Positions 56,906 through 62,379 of a DNA stretch of 64,000 bases are shown here, piece after piece. Made by a program: the position numbers and the translations under genes. The first letter of the stretch is position 1. Each line of letters begins with the position of its first letter. The notes beneath the pieces are model-generated. The model was not told the origin of the DNA and did not search any database. It saw only the letters and a list, made by a program, of their open reading frames with translations. Source of the stretch: Dendrophyllia cribrosa (lineage: Eukaryota > Cnidaria > Anthozoa > Scleractinia > Dendrophylliidae); assembly GCA_024195265.1 (NCBI GenBank), contig JAJLRJ010000013.1, forward strand, positions 12,589,822 through 12,653,821, given 5' to 3'.

Positions 56906-57148
56906 AACGATCACCAACGATTGTTAATAATTGCTAACCATTGCTGGCGATTGCTATTGATCGCTAACGATCACTAACGATTACTGCCACTGTACTCTAC
57001 TGACGCTACCACTCCTGCCTCTCCCGCAATTATAGTTCCAAGAAAATTCTTCATTATAATTGTCTGTCCGTTTGTTTTCAGACTGGTTTCATGGGACGAG
57101 TACTTGAGAGAACAGGCGCTGTATATTATAGCTGCAAGACCAAATTAA
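26488..57148 (+). CDS. PHF24: PHF24 / GINIP orthologue (8 coding exons)
   Basis: PHF24 (GINIP) in vertebrates binds active G-alpha-i and tunes GABA-B signalling. Exons: 26488-26862, 28530-28715, 30038-30116, 43451-43557, 50690-50785, 51458-51615, 54959-55057, 57082-57148. They total 1167 nt (388 aa plus stop), all GT-AG and phase-compatible. The N-terminus MGVIVSK, a C4HC3 PHD finger (C132 to C187), the LLTDEEM segment and the C-terminal LYIIAARPN match the vertebrate protein as I recall it (about 400 aa). Four EF-hand loops (210-221, 254-265, 304-315, 362-373) keep acidic or polar residues at 1, 3 and 5 and Glu at 12. Intron 3 is 13.3 kb and intron 4 is 7.1 kb; both are full of repeats. An upstream in-frame ATG at 26452 exists, but the Gly2 context favours 26488. 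Confidence 0.92.
27290..27460. repeat. ~30-bp imperfect tandem repeat
   Basis: About four units of TTGATATGGACACCTCATTA plus GAGACACAT lie in PHF24 intron 1. The rest of that intron is AT-rich and shows nothing else, apart from a C13 run at 28424-28436. Confidence 0.75.
28530..28715 (+). CDS. PHF24: PHF24 exon 2: PHD finger
   Basis: 62 codons forming a full zinc finger: C132, C135, C146, C149, H154, C157, C184, C187, ending TGWSCSDC. The exon equals the domain. The aromatic W182 two residues before C184 is typical of PHD fingers. Phase 0 at both ends. Confidence 0.9.
29145..29345 (+). mobile_element. G-run repeat P, copy A
   Basis: G19 followed by TACTCCCATATATGAGCTAT, then GAAGGGTAT and TCTGGGATAGGGTAT. 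An inverted relative lies at 45071-45472. The two copies flank PHF24 exons 3 and 4. Confidence 0.8.
29554..29979. mobile_element. 426-bp hAT-type MITE, perfect 8-bp duplication
   Basis: TACTTTAG is duplicated at 29546-29553 and 29980-29987. The terminal inverted repeat is TATACCTGCCAA. Internal GGCGTGAG repeats and repeated TTCCGAA motifs are present. A second copy lies inverted at 42083-42947. It ends 58 bp before exon 3. Confidence 0.9.
30038..30116 (+). CDS. PHF24: PHF24 exon 3: start of EF-hand 1
   Basis: Encodes GFTTLLTDEEMQQL and then the first four residues of an EF-hand loop (D210, V, N212, Q). The donor GTACAT leaves one base. The loop is completed by exon 4. Confidence 0.88.
30235..30395. 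repeat. Repeat R, copy A
   Basis: Begins near AACCAACCTATGTCGAATTT and ends near GAGAAATAACGTATGCAAAA. A reverse-complement copy lies at 43270-43404. The copies sit just inside the two ends of PHF24 intron 3. Confidence 0.75.
30608..30640 (+). ncRNA. Hammerhead-ribozyme-like relic
   Basis: A perfect 5-bp stem GACCG/CGGTC with loop TAGAA is followed by GAAAC, as in hammerhead stem II. The CUGAUGA core is changed to UUGAUAA, which should abolish cleavage. Penelope-like elements often carry such motifs in their terminal repeats. Confidence 0.4.
30925..31210. repeat. AGCCAGC-rich repeat
   Basis: Contains TCAGGAGTACCC followed by several AGCCAGC motifs. A related segment in reverse orientation lies at about 40640-40800. 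It is a diverged mobile repeat of unknown family. Confidence 0.5.
31544..40161 (-). CDS. Possible nested gene in PHF24 intron 3, unrecognised
   Basis: Minus-strand exon-like segments with good splice sites: 40161 (donor; upstream end near 40200), 39971-39845, 39414-39337, 31995-31958 and a last exon 31687-31544. The last three join in one frame. 39414-39337 enters and leaves in phase 1; 31995-31958 restores phase 0; the last exon encodes 47 residues (DAERWIAEKLIPAEKDGN and onward) and a TAA stop. The exons look related to one another (endings SSWIK, KQLK, KQIFK). Segment 39971-39845 carries a 16-bp internal duplication that shifts its frame, so it is probably skipped or dead. No first exon or known domain was found. 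It could instead be a relic of a multi-copy family. Confidence 0.4.
32117..32172. repeat. (ATA)n/(GAT)n microsatellite
   Basis: Compound trinucleotide run ATAATAATA passing into GATGATGAT. Confidence 0.9.
32426..33763. repeat. 77-bp tandem array (about 17 units)
   Basis: Units start GAGGCGATCACCGC; regular copies begin at 33069, 33146, 33223, 33300, 33377, 33454, 33531, 33608 and 33685, exactly 77 bases apart. Each contains GACTCACGACAGAAGCCGC. Early units (32426-33068) are more diverged and some have ~10-20 base deletions, while the right half is nearly uniform. 77 is not a multiple of 3, so the long apparent ORFs here are artefacts. Confidence 0.95.
34330..34750. repeat. Direct repeat Q, copy 1
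   Basis: Contains AATGTTAAAGATGTCTATGC and GACCCTGGAGGTCGATAATG. A second copy in the same orientation lies at 38690-38975. The family is unknown. Confidence 0.75.
34780..35060. promoter_or_regulatory. CpG-rich island with two CRE-like sites in PHF24 intron 3
   Basis: Locally GC- and CpG-rich against an AT-rich background (GCGGGCGCGCGTGTG). It contains TATGACGTCGC and ACGACGTCATG about 40 bases apart. It could be an alternative promoter or enhancer, or a GC-rich transposon fragment. No exon is linked to it. Confidence 0.35.
35061..38689. other. PHF24 intron 3 sequence, no gene seen
   Basis: AT-rich. I see a hairpin at 36845-36924 (CTTTTGGCTCGTCACGCAAT and its reverse complement) and, at about 37890-38170, a diverged relative of the fold-back at 42464 (CACAGGTAGCCCAAGCT). 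A 104-codon plus ORF at 36327 has no recognisable features. Confidence 0.6.
38690..38975. repeat. Direct repeat Q, copy 2
   Basis: Matches 34330-34750 over about 190 bases at its clearest (AATGTTAAAGATGTCTAAGC, GGACC.. replaced by GACCCTGGAGGTCGATTATG). Same orientation, 4.2 kb apart. Confidence 0.75.
39085..40110. repeat. ~480-bp tandem duplication, each copy with a minus-strand exon
   Basis: Copy 1 (about 39085-39550) and copy 2 (about 39551-40110) share GGTGAGCAA, CCCTTGCTTT, ATGCTAGTACT, CTTTATCCAGCT and TTAACACCTT-type blocks in the same order. Each copy contains one exon-like block of the possible nested gene (39414-39337 and 39971-39845). Confidence 0.75.
40887..41912. mobile_element. 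Nested inverted-repeat elements with CTGGTCCGGCACT ends
   Basis: GGACCCTGGTCCGGCACT at 40887 faces AGTGCCGGTCAAGGGTCC near 41890. Inside, TGGCCCCTGGTCCGGCACT (41082-41100) faces AGTGCCGGACCAGGGGCCA (41490-41508). So one copy of a family appears inserted in another. No transposase seen. Confidence 0.6.
42083..42947. mobile_element. Inverted second copy of the TATACCTGCCAA hAT MITE
   Basis: Ends TATACCTGCCAAG and TTGGCAGGTATA. The interior is the reverse complement of 29554-29979 at about 80-90 percent by eye. It is interrupted by a fold-back element (42464-42918). Confidence 0.85.
42464..42918. mobile_element. 455-bp fold-back element inserted in the hAT MITE
   Basis: CTATCAC is duplicated at 42457-42463 and 42919-42925. 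The arms (starting CACAGGTAACCCAAGC and CATAGGTAGCCGAAGC) pair over about 200 bases to a centre rich in CTCTCTATATATCTAG. Confidence 0.85.
43270..43404. repeat. Repeat R, copy B (inverted)
   Basis: Reverse complement of 30235-30395, ending 46 bp before PHF24 exon 4. Confidence 0.75.
43451..43557 (+). CDS. PHF24: PHF24 exon 4: completes EF-hand 1
   Basis: Encodes DTQINEDEF, completing loop 210-221 (D210, N212, D214, T215, I217, E221), then a charged helix ending YMEEEARNE. Donor GTATGT, phase 0. Confidence 0.88.
45071..45472 (-). mobile_element. G-run repeat P, copy B (inverted)
   Basis: G18 at 45071-45088, then TACTCTGCAAATTTT; the far end reads ATAGCTCATATATGGGAGTA. It is the reverse of the 29145 copy but longer and with G on both outer sides. 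Confidence 0.8.
46003..47893 (+). pseudogene. Decayed member of a cnidarian zinc-finger-like multi-copy family
   Basis: Plus-strand fragments in order: GPCDRKAATIKAHVRRFIN and DLKKAMLSYGGINGVRV (46018-46179), WEGISNLNNYF and VTVWKAYDIGQGK (46190-46314, good GT donor), then from 47011 KAELSEGDFIPCSK, a C2HC-like CPVNRCVC..CNLERHLLFGKC, GWALKGVKKNIRFNENQCQ and LPPIVYDTLNICTL. I recall this domain order from uncharacterised coral and anemone proteins. Breaks: an in-frame TAA at 46180-46182, a frameshift near 47284 and another near 47610. The piece 46517-46813 is a transposon insertion. Function unknown. Confidence 0.65.
46517..46813. mobile_element. ~297-bp MITE with internal G18 and C20 runs
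   Basis: TTAA on both sides (46513-46516 and 46814-46817), with ends ACAGGCCCGT and ACGGGCCTG. G18 (46545-46562) and C20 (46741-46760) lie symmetrically inside and are complementary to each other. Confidence 0.7.
47894..48749. other. Intron sequence, nothing recognised
   Basis: AT-rich and without repeats or ORFs that I can assign. 49200-49989 is likewise unassigned. Confidence 0.6.
49990..50650. mobile_element. CAATTGAGT-family MITE, copy 2, with an insert
   Basis: Its left part matches 55352-55520 (TTTGTGATTGGCTAA, TTTTCCCGCGCTTGGC) and its right part matches 55570-55629. The middle is replaced by 50160-50594, bounded by GGTCGATGCCATTTT and AAAATGGCATCGACC. It ends 40 bp before PHF24 exon 5. 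Confidence 0.75.
50256..50331 (-). other. tRNA-like sequence with A and B boxes
   Basis: The minus strand reads TGGTCTAGTGG (fits the A box) and 37 bases later GGTTCGATTCT (10 of 11 of the B box). CTAACAT in the middle could be a Val-type anticodon loop, but the stems pair poorly. It is probably a SINE head or tRNA pseudogene; it lies within an insert in a MITE. Confidence 0.5.
50690..50785 (+). CDS. PHF24: PHF24 exon 5: EF-hand 2
   Basis: Encodes MDKDQTGTIDWWEFLNHEAL. Loop D254-K-D256-Q-T258-G-T-I261-D-W-W-E265 is canonical. Phase 0 at both ends. Confidence 0.9.
51458..51615 (+). CDS. PHF24: PHF24 exon 6: EF-hand 3
   Basis: Encodes LSPLEIQKARDIFHAFDK and loop DKDEDGYINSHE (304-315), fully canonical. 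Donor GTAAGT at 51616 leaves two bases that join exon 7 to give Arg. Confidence 0.9.
52141..53121. mobile_element. Non-autonomous TTAA element, 981 bp
   Basis: TTAA at 52137-52140 and 53122-53125 flanks CCCATTGACACCTGA and its reverse complement. CCC-starting ends and TTAA duplication fit piggyBac. The end sequence differs from the 16678 element. No transposase inside. Confidence 0.8.
53157..53214. repeat. Hairpin with TAAACGTTCTAACATTG arms
   Basis: Perfect 18-base arms around a GTTGTACAAC centre. Confidence 0.75.
53580..53610. repeat. G31 homopolymer
   Basis: The longest single-base run in the window, in PHF24 intron 6. Confidence 0.9.
53657..54111. mobile_element. 455-bp MITE, CAGTAAAAATCCGCGTA ends
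   Basis: The right end is the imperfect reverse complement (AAGTAAAACCCCGCGTA). Flanking TA on each side suggests Tc1/mariner-type duplication. Internal ATATAAGAACCTG repeats. Confidence 0.65.
54515..54841. repeat. ~78-bp minisatellite, four units
   Basis: Units starting AATGCCCGGGGGTTGTCCCG occur at 54515, 54592, 54670 and 54749. Each ends GAATTGACTGATGCATTACA plus a short T-rich tail. The fourth has an expanded G run. It lies just before PHF24 exon 7. Confidence 0.9.
54959..57148 (+). CDS. PHF24: PHF24 exons 7-8: EF-hand 4 and C-terminus
   Basis: Exon 7 (54959-55057) ends MFMDADTDKN. Exon 8 (57082-57148) encodes LVSWDEYLREQALYIIAARP, Asn and a TAA stop. The loop spans the junction: D362, D364, N366, V369, E373. 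Position 6 is Arg instead of Gly. The LYIIAARPN end matches the vertebrate LYILAARPN segment. Confidence 0.9.
55352..55629. mobile_element. CAATTGAGT-family MITE, copy 3 (complete)
   Basis: The ends AGTTTTCAATTGAGT and ACTCAATTGAAAACT are inverted. It is the most intact of three copies, in PHF24 intron 7. Confidence 0.8.
55868..56990. repeat. 10-bp-period minisatellite (CTAACGATCG)n
   Basis: Dozens of imperfect decamers such as CTAACGATCG, CTAACGATTG and CACTAACGAT run from 55868 to about 56610 and again 56903-56990. The array is split by a MITE (56071-56355) and by non-repeat sequence 56615-56900, which has a 20-base-arm hairpin (56837-56881). Confidence 0.9.
56071..56355. mobile_element. 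285-bp Harbinger-like MITE inside the decamer array
   Basis: TAA at 56068-56070 and 56356-56358. The ends AGACCCGTTTACACA and AGGCCCGTTTACACA are inverted. Internal GCGATTT/AAATCGC motifs abound. Confidence 0.85.
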
Positions 57149-58168
57149 CTGCCGTCCCTTCACTTGTGTGAAAGATGCATCGAAAGTTAAGCAAGTGCAC
57201 CACAAAGAGTTGTTGCAACCAAATTAATTACCATCTCTTCATGTGCGGACAGAAGCACCCATTTCGCGGATTTTTCCACTGCACTTAAGATTTATCCGCT
57301 CATGTAAAACGAGGACTGCATCTCTCTTCTTTTTTCTGCGGTTTATTGCGACTCTACAATATTATATATGTTGTAGTTAATTTTTTATCTCAGTTAATTT
57401 TTGTTTTTCCTTTGTTTCAAGTTCATTAGCATATATTACCATACCCAAAAACAATGGAAAAACAAAAATTAACTGAGATAAAAAATTAACTACAACATAT
57501 ACATCAGTTTCACAATCGATCAACAATCTGCAATCCGTAACAGTCAAGTACAATGTGACTAAAAGTTTCCATGTTTAACTTGTTTAAATATGTTATACGC
57601 GGATATACGCCTTTGCTGCGCCTGAAATGCGTAAATCAGAGGTTAAAATAACGGCTGGTCAACAGACAATGTCCGGTCAGAATGGAGACTTGACCGGTCA
57701 AAAGCTTATTCTGCCTGAAGTACTTACGTACAGAGAACCGTCGATAAGACAACATTAACCGTGCGAACGTACTACGCTATGGAAAAACGTCGAGAAGACC
57801 CTGAAACTAACACCTTACGAACGAAAGTACGGAGAAACGAAGAAAGGACAAGATAAAAACCGAACGAACGTACTAACGTATATGAAGAAGCGCGTGAAGA
57901 AGACAATGCTTATAACGTACTAACGTACTTGCTTACTAGTTCATAGCGGCTGCAGATTATGATGATGGGCCCTTGTTTTAAGAGTTATGTTTTCTTCGCT
58001 GTTTGGCCGGCCAGAAATTGTCTACTTGACCGAGCTAAAATTTGTTTGGCTGGTCATCATGACCGGTGACTGTCCGGAAAATATTTTAAGCACCGTAAAT
58101 CCGTCTAATTGCTACAGTAAATAAAATACATAATTATTCCTTTCATTCTGTGATGACTCATTTCCTAA
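57149..58168 (+). other. PHF24 3' region and flank
   Basis: The first AATAAA past the stop that I see is at about 58122. A palindromic MITE occupies 57366-57502 (TATGTTGTAGTTAATTTTTT arms). 57570-57900 is unique sequence with repeated ACGAACGTACTA-like words. Confidence 0.5.
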
Positions 58169-58593
58169 AGGCTGGTTCTCATATAATCGTCCCGGTCGTC
58201 CGAGTCGTTTTAAAAGTGTTTTGCAAACGACTCAGATGATCGGGACGACTCAAGCGATTTGGGTTCTCATATGATCGTCCCGGTCGTCTCGAACGTCAAT
58301 AGCGCGGTCGTAAACTGGGTCCGGCAACATGTTTTGGGCAATAATACTGCATTCTGGGGTAGATTCGGGTCGCTTCGATCGCCTCAGTCGTCCCGGTCGC
58401 CTGAGAGTAGTTCTCATATGATCGTCCCCGATTATTTACGATCGTCCCAGTCGTCCGGATAGAACACAGTTCAATCCAAGCGACCGCGATCGTCCGGGTC
58501 GTCTCAGAAAGTGTTCTCATGTAATCGTCCCGGTCGTCCGTGCACTTTTTGAAACGACTCGGACGACCGGGACGATTATATGAGAACCAGCCT
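58169..58593. mobile_element. 425-bp Harbinger-like MITE
   Basis: TAA at 58166-58168 and 58594-58596; ends AGGCTGGTTCTCATATAATC and the exact reverse complement. The interior repeats GATCGTCCCGGTCGTC in both orientations. Confidence 0.88.
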
Positions 58594-58608
58594 TAAGGCG
58601 TAGGTAAA

Positions 58609-58788
58609 CAATAGGCCATTTCCGAGTTGCCTTTAGCCTATCTATCAAAACGAGGCTAGGTGCGAAACCTTTCATATGAAAATGAGTTTTCATTCGCATG
58701 CAAATGAAAACTCATTTTCATATGAAAGGTTTCGCACCTAGCCTCGCTTTGATAGAGAGGCTAAATGCAACTCGGAAATGGCCTATTG
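58609..58788. mobile_element. 180-bp palindromic MITE
   Basis: Arms starting CAATAGGCCATTTCCGAGTT are near-perfect reverse complements almost to the centre (CATTCGCATGCAAATG). Confidence 0.85.
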
Positions 58789-59089
58789 ACAAGGCTGACG
58801 GAATACTACAAGAATCTTTGAATATTTTGTGATGTGACACATGCACGATGAAATGTCTTTGTTCCACTTTAAAGTGCCAGTTTGATGAAAATTAGCCTCT
58901 TTGTTTTGGCTATTTTTTTTGGCTTAGAATAACTCATTGGAGTCCAAAATACTCATTGACAGGAAAAAAATCTACACTTACCTCTGTTGACGTAAAAATG
59001 TTACGCTCTGAAATCACGATTTGGAGCGTCCACCATTACAAATTTTCGTTCCTCTCAATTCCTAACTACATTGACATACACTAAACATA

Positions 59090-59400
59090 TTGACATTCCA
59101 CTTGCGCTCCCTGAGGCGCATCCTTGTCATCTTATGTAAGAACAAGGTCACAAGCACTGAAGTGCAAGCTCGTGCCATGATACTCGCCATGTTCTCCTTG
59201 CTGAGGCAACGACGCATTTGCTGGATAGGTCATGTCCTCCGCATGGAAGATGGCAGAATACCTAAGAACATCATGTATGATGAAATCGCCACTGGCAAGA
59301 GATCCTCCCGCCGCACTCAACAGTACGGTACAAAGATGTCTGCAAGCGTGACCTAAAGAGCTAAAGCTAAACTGAATCAATATAAACGAGACGTTCAACG
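59090..59400 (+). pseudogene. 3' end of a LINE ORF2
   Basis: Plus strand encodes LRSLRRILVILCKNKVTSTE, RAMILAMFSLLRQRRICWI and GHVLRMEDGRIPKNIMYDE, the typical C-terminal region of jockey/CR1-like non-LTR ORF2 proteins. A one-base frameshift near 59330 moves the ending (RYKDVCKRDLKS) to another frame. It is a 5'-truncated dead copy. Confidence 0.8.
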
Positions 59401-59445
59401 TCTACTGCAAAGCTGATACAACGAGTAAATATATTTGAAACAGTA

Positions 59446-59474
59446 TTTCGGTTGGTCAGACAAGCCTTCGTCAG
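59446..59474 (-). ncRNA. Weak hammerhead-like motif
   Basis: The minus strand reads CTGACGA, a stem-like GGCTTG...CCAACC segment, then GAAA, the order of a hammerhead core. Only about four of six stem pairs form. It may be a Penelope-like terminal relic; activity is unlikely. Confidence 0.25.
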
Positions 59475-59959
59475 GTTTAAGATGTTACTAAATTACAAAA
59501 TGGAGAGGCGGAAATGACCTACAAGACAATAAAAACTAAAAATAGGGCTAGGGATACGTAACTGGCTACAATTCATCACGTCTGTTCAAACCACGTGGTT
59601 CGAGTGTTTTCGCTCTATCTATTAAATGTGACTCGAATGGAATCACGTGAATTATAAATTATTTTTAGTGGAATTAGTTGCATGTCAGTGTGGAATGGTT
59701 AGAGTGAGAAAGAAAATGTTCAGAGACAGTAGTAGGTTTGGATTTAATGTTAGGTACATAGCTTTCTTAAGATTTACATCCAATTGACTGTGCCAGATAC
59801 ATGCATTTGATATAGAAACAAGTTAAAACGCGCCTTTTAACATCTTGACATAACAATGAAAAAAAAAACTAAAAAATAATTTCAGCAAAATGCTCCCCGT
59901 CTCTGCTACCCCCTACCCCCCTCATTGGGGTAGAGTTACAGGGCGCAGAGTCTCTGAAG

Positions 59960-60600
59960 AGTCCCACCCTCACCGGTCCACCCGCACAAGCTAATGATGC
60001 TTTGAACTTTATATACGAGGTGAAAACCTCTTTTCCTCCCATGTGGGACACATTTTCTTAGATGTGCACGTGGCATAGCTTCGTTTTGGTGCTAAGCTTG
60101 TTTTCTTCCTGTAACGTCATAAAATTACTGTTTTCATTCTTTATTCTGCCAGACATCTTAAACTCGTGGATTTCTTGACATCTATTAGCACGATTTTGAT
60201 TACATCAAGGATTTTCTGGTAGTTTGTTGGTGTTGCGGATGGTGTGATCACCAAATGACGTAAAACAAAAGATTCAAAAGACACTGAACAATACCCACAC
60301 CACAACACAAAAGCCCACCAACAATAGCTTCCGCAACACCAAGAAACACCCGATTTTCTTGAAAAGTTCGTCTTTACGCGGGAGTACACCTAAATGCCAT
60401 TTTTCCGCCACTTAACATCGGTTTATATTAATGGAAATATCTCTTTCACGTTTCAAGCAATCCAAAAACTCTATGCTCATATCATGAATCTATGGGTGTT
60501 TTGTAATTTTTTGGGTGATTTTTGGGTATGTTTGGGAGGAAATAGTTTTTCTCAGAGGATTTATAAAATTTAGAGAAATTCGAAATATTAAAAATTTAAT
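59960..60600 (-). mobile_element. Penelope-like terminal region, copy B
   Basis: Same order of blocks as 23400-24180: ACCTCTTTTCCTCCCATGTG-like, GGATTTCTTGACAT, TTTTTCCGCCACTT and GATTTTTGGGTATGTTTGGG. It lacks RT sequence and contains a separate 135-bp insertion. Confidence 0.6.
60217..60351. mobile_element. 135-bp insertion with GATTTTC duplication
   Basis: GATTTTC at 60210-60216 and 60352-60358; copy A at 23900 has a single uninterrupted site. The insert has inverted GGTGTTGCGGA/TCCGCAACACC near its ends. Confidence 0.8.
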
Positions 60601-61439
60601 GTAGTCTTAAAATTAGAATCGCATACGTCAAAGAAAACTCGCATTCTTATTGGCCAACGAAGCGAGGGTATTTAGCGTGGAATTGCATACCTGATAAGTG
60701 ATATTGCATGGCATCTTCGAAGGACGATGTTTCTGTACTTTCTTTGTATAGTATGTATACTTTCTTTTAAAATAGTGAGTTTTGATTTGAAGCGAAAAAT
60801 ACAGACGTGATATTCACAAGTGATAATTTTGTCAAGAATGAATTCCTGTTCTTCCCAATTTTATAACCAAAATGTGAACTTTGTAGAGAGTGAAGAAGCC
60901 ATTCACACTGCAGTCCTACAAGAAGGCGTGCGAGCTACTGGCAAAAACCGACATTTCATGCTTAGAAAAAAACATGTCTAAATAAAACAAAGAAGTTTAT
61001 GAAAACAAGAATACTGTACTGAGCTATAAATAGAAAGTAATTTCTTCTTACCGAAACGGCCGTCTGGTTGCTTTAAAAATAAACAAGATGCTGTCCGAAG
61101 AAGAACTTTCAGCGAACTTTCTTATTTCAAAACCAAAACTTGTATCGCAACTCCTGTCTTGTATAGTATCAAAGAAAACCGGGGTAAAGAAGTATTAGAG
61201 ATACAAACTTATTTAAGGCAATAATGATAGTAATAATATTAGTAGTCTGGTATTCTTAGTAAAGAGTCGCGAAAATAAGGTGAGAATAAGCTTAAAAATA
61301 TTCCTGTTCGAGCGAAGATACAGTACGCCTCCGGACCCTTTCGTCGTCAACTTATGAATTGAAGTGATCAGCCGCGATAAGATAAGCATAATTTTTTTTA
61401 CGGAATGTTTAATAGCTAATCCATCAGTACTCACAAATT

Positions 61440-61630
61440 TGCCTTCTTTGTTGTCCAAAGGTTTTTCCCAATTTAGCGTGGTGTTTACTTGTCGCTGTGA
61501 TGAAATTCCTATTTGCCCTGTTTGCCGGTCGGCGATAACAAACTTCCGAAGTGTCAACGCTATAATTTCCACCACAAACGTTCGCAGTTCGGCTCCACAG
61601 CCGTTCACATTATGTACTTTAGTGTACAAA
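61440..61630 (-). CDS. Possible first exon, unrecognised
   Basis: A minus-strand ORF with AELRTFVVEIIALTLRKFV and QTGQIGISSQRQVN ends at a GTGAGT donor near 61434. A second open segment with a GTAAGA donor lies at about 61150-61052. The phases of the two do not fit simply. It may be part of an unannotated gene or a transposon. 60601-61050 shows nothing. Confidence 0.25.
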
Positions 61631-61834
61631 CAGCGTCAATTTCAGTCATAAACTGTCTTTTTCTGATAAACAAAACTAAAATTTGTCGCTACCACAAGGT
61701 TTTCTCCTGACCGCGCGTGATTCACCCGGCGTGATTTTGAATCAGTCTTGATTTCTATTCGCTAGCTCTTGACAGTTGGCTTTCAAATGGCTTTCTCGCT
61801 GGAAACGTTGTTTTTCTTTGACATATGCGATTCA

Positions 61835-61980
61835 AGAAAAATTCATTGCCATACTAGTGAATTCACGTTAAATTTGACTTGAAAAACCGATATCGCCCTC
61901 ATCGCTTCGCGATTCGGGCGATATCGGTTTTGCGCGTGAAATTTAACGTGGAATTCACTCGTCAGGCAATGAATTTTTCT
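61835..61980. repeat. Palindrome with GATATCGCCC core
   Basis: Arms AGAAAAATTCATTGCC... pair with ...GGCAATGAATTTTTCT. The centre is CCGATATCGCCCTCATCGC and its reverse complement. It is similar in style to the hairpin at 10-101. 61981-62379 holds nothing recognised. Confidence 0.75.
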
Positions 61981-62379
61981 ATAGAATTTGAAGTTAAAAA
62001 TTAGTAGATGGCCGCCAAAATATAGTCCAGTCATTTTACGGTTTTGACCCAAAACTAATTGCAACAGAAGGTTTCTCTTCATAATATTATCTGAAATACC
62101 ATCTATAACAACATACTAAAAATCATATTTTATCGACACACGGGAACATCAATAAAAACCGGTTTGTATTTTAGTGACGTTAACTCACTCTCTGGTGCAA
62201 CATGGAAATGACGTTCTGAACCGGAAGTTGATTTATTATGCATTTGCAGGTCTTACATTTGTCTGAAATCATTCAAAATTGGTACAGGAGTGTAAATATA
62301 GAGATAGATAAGGCACAAGTTCAGCTAGAGAGCTTATTTTCATACAAAATCGTTTCATTTGGCTAAACTCTTTGAGTGC

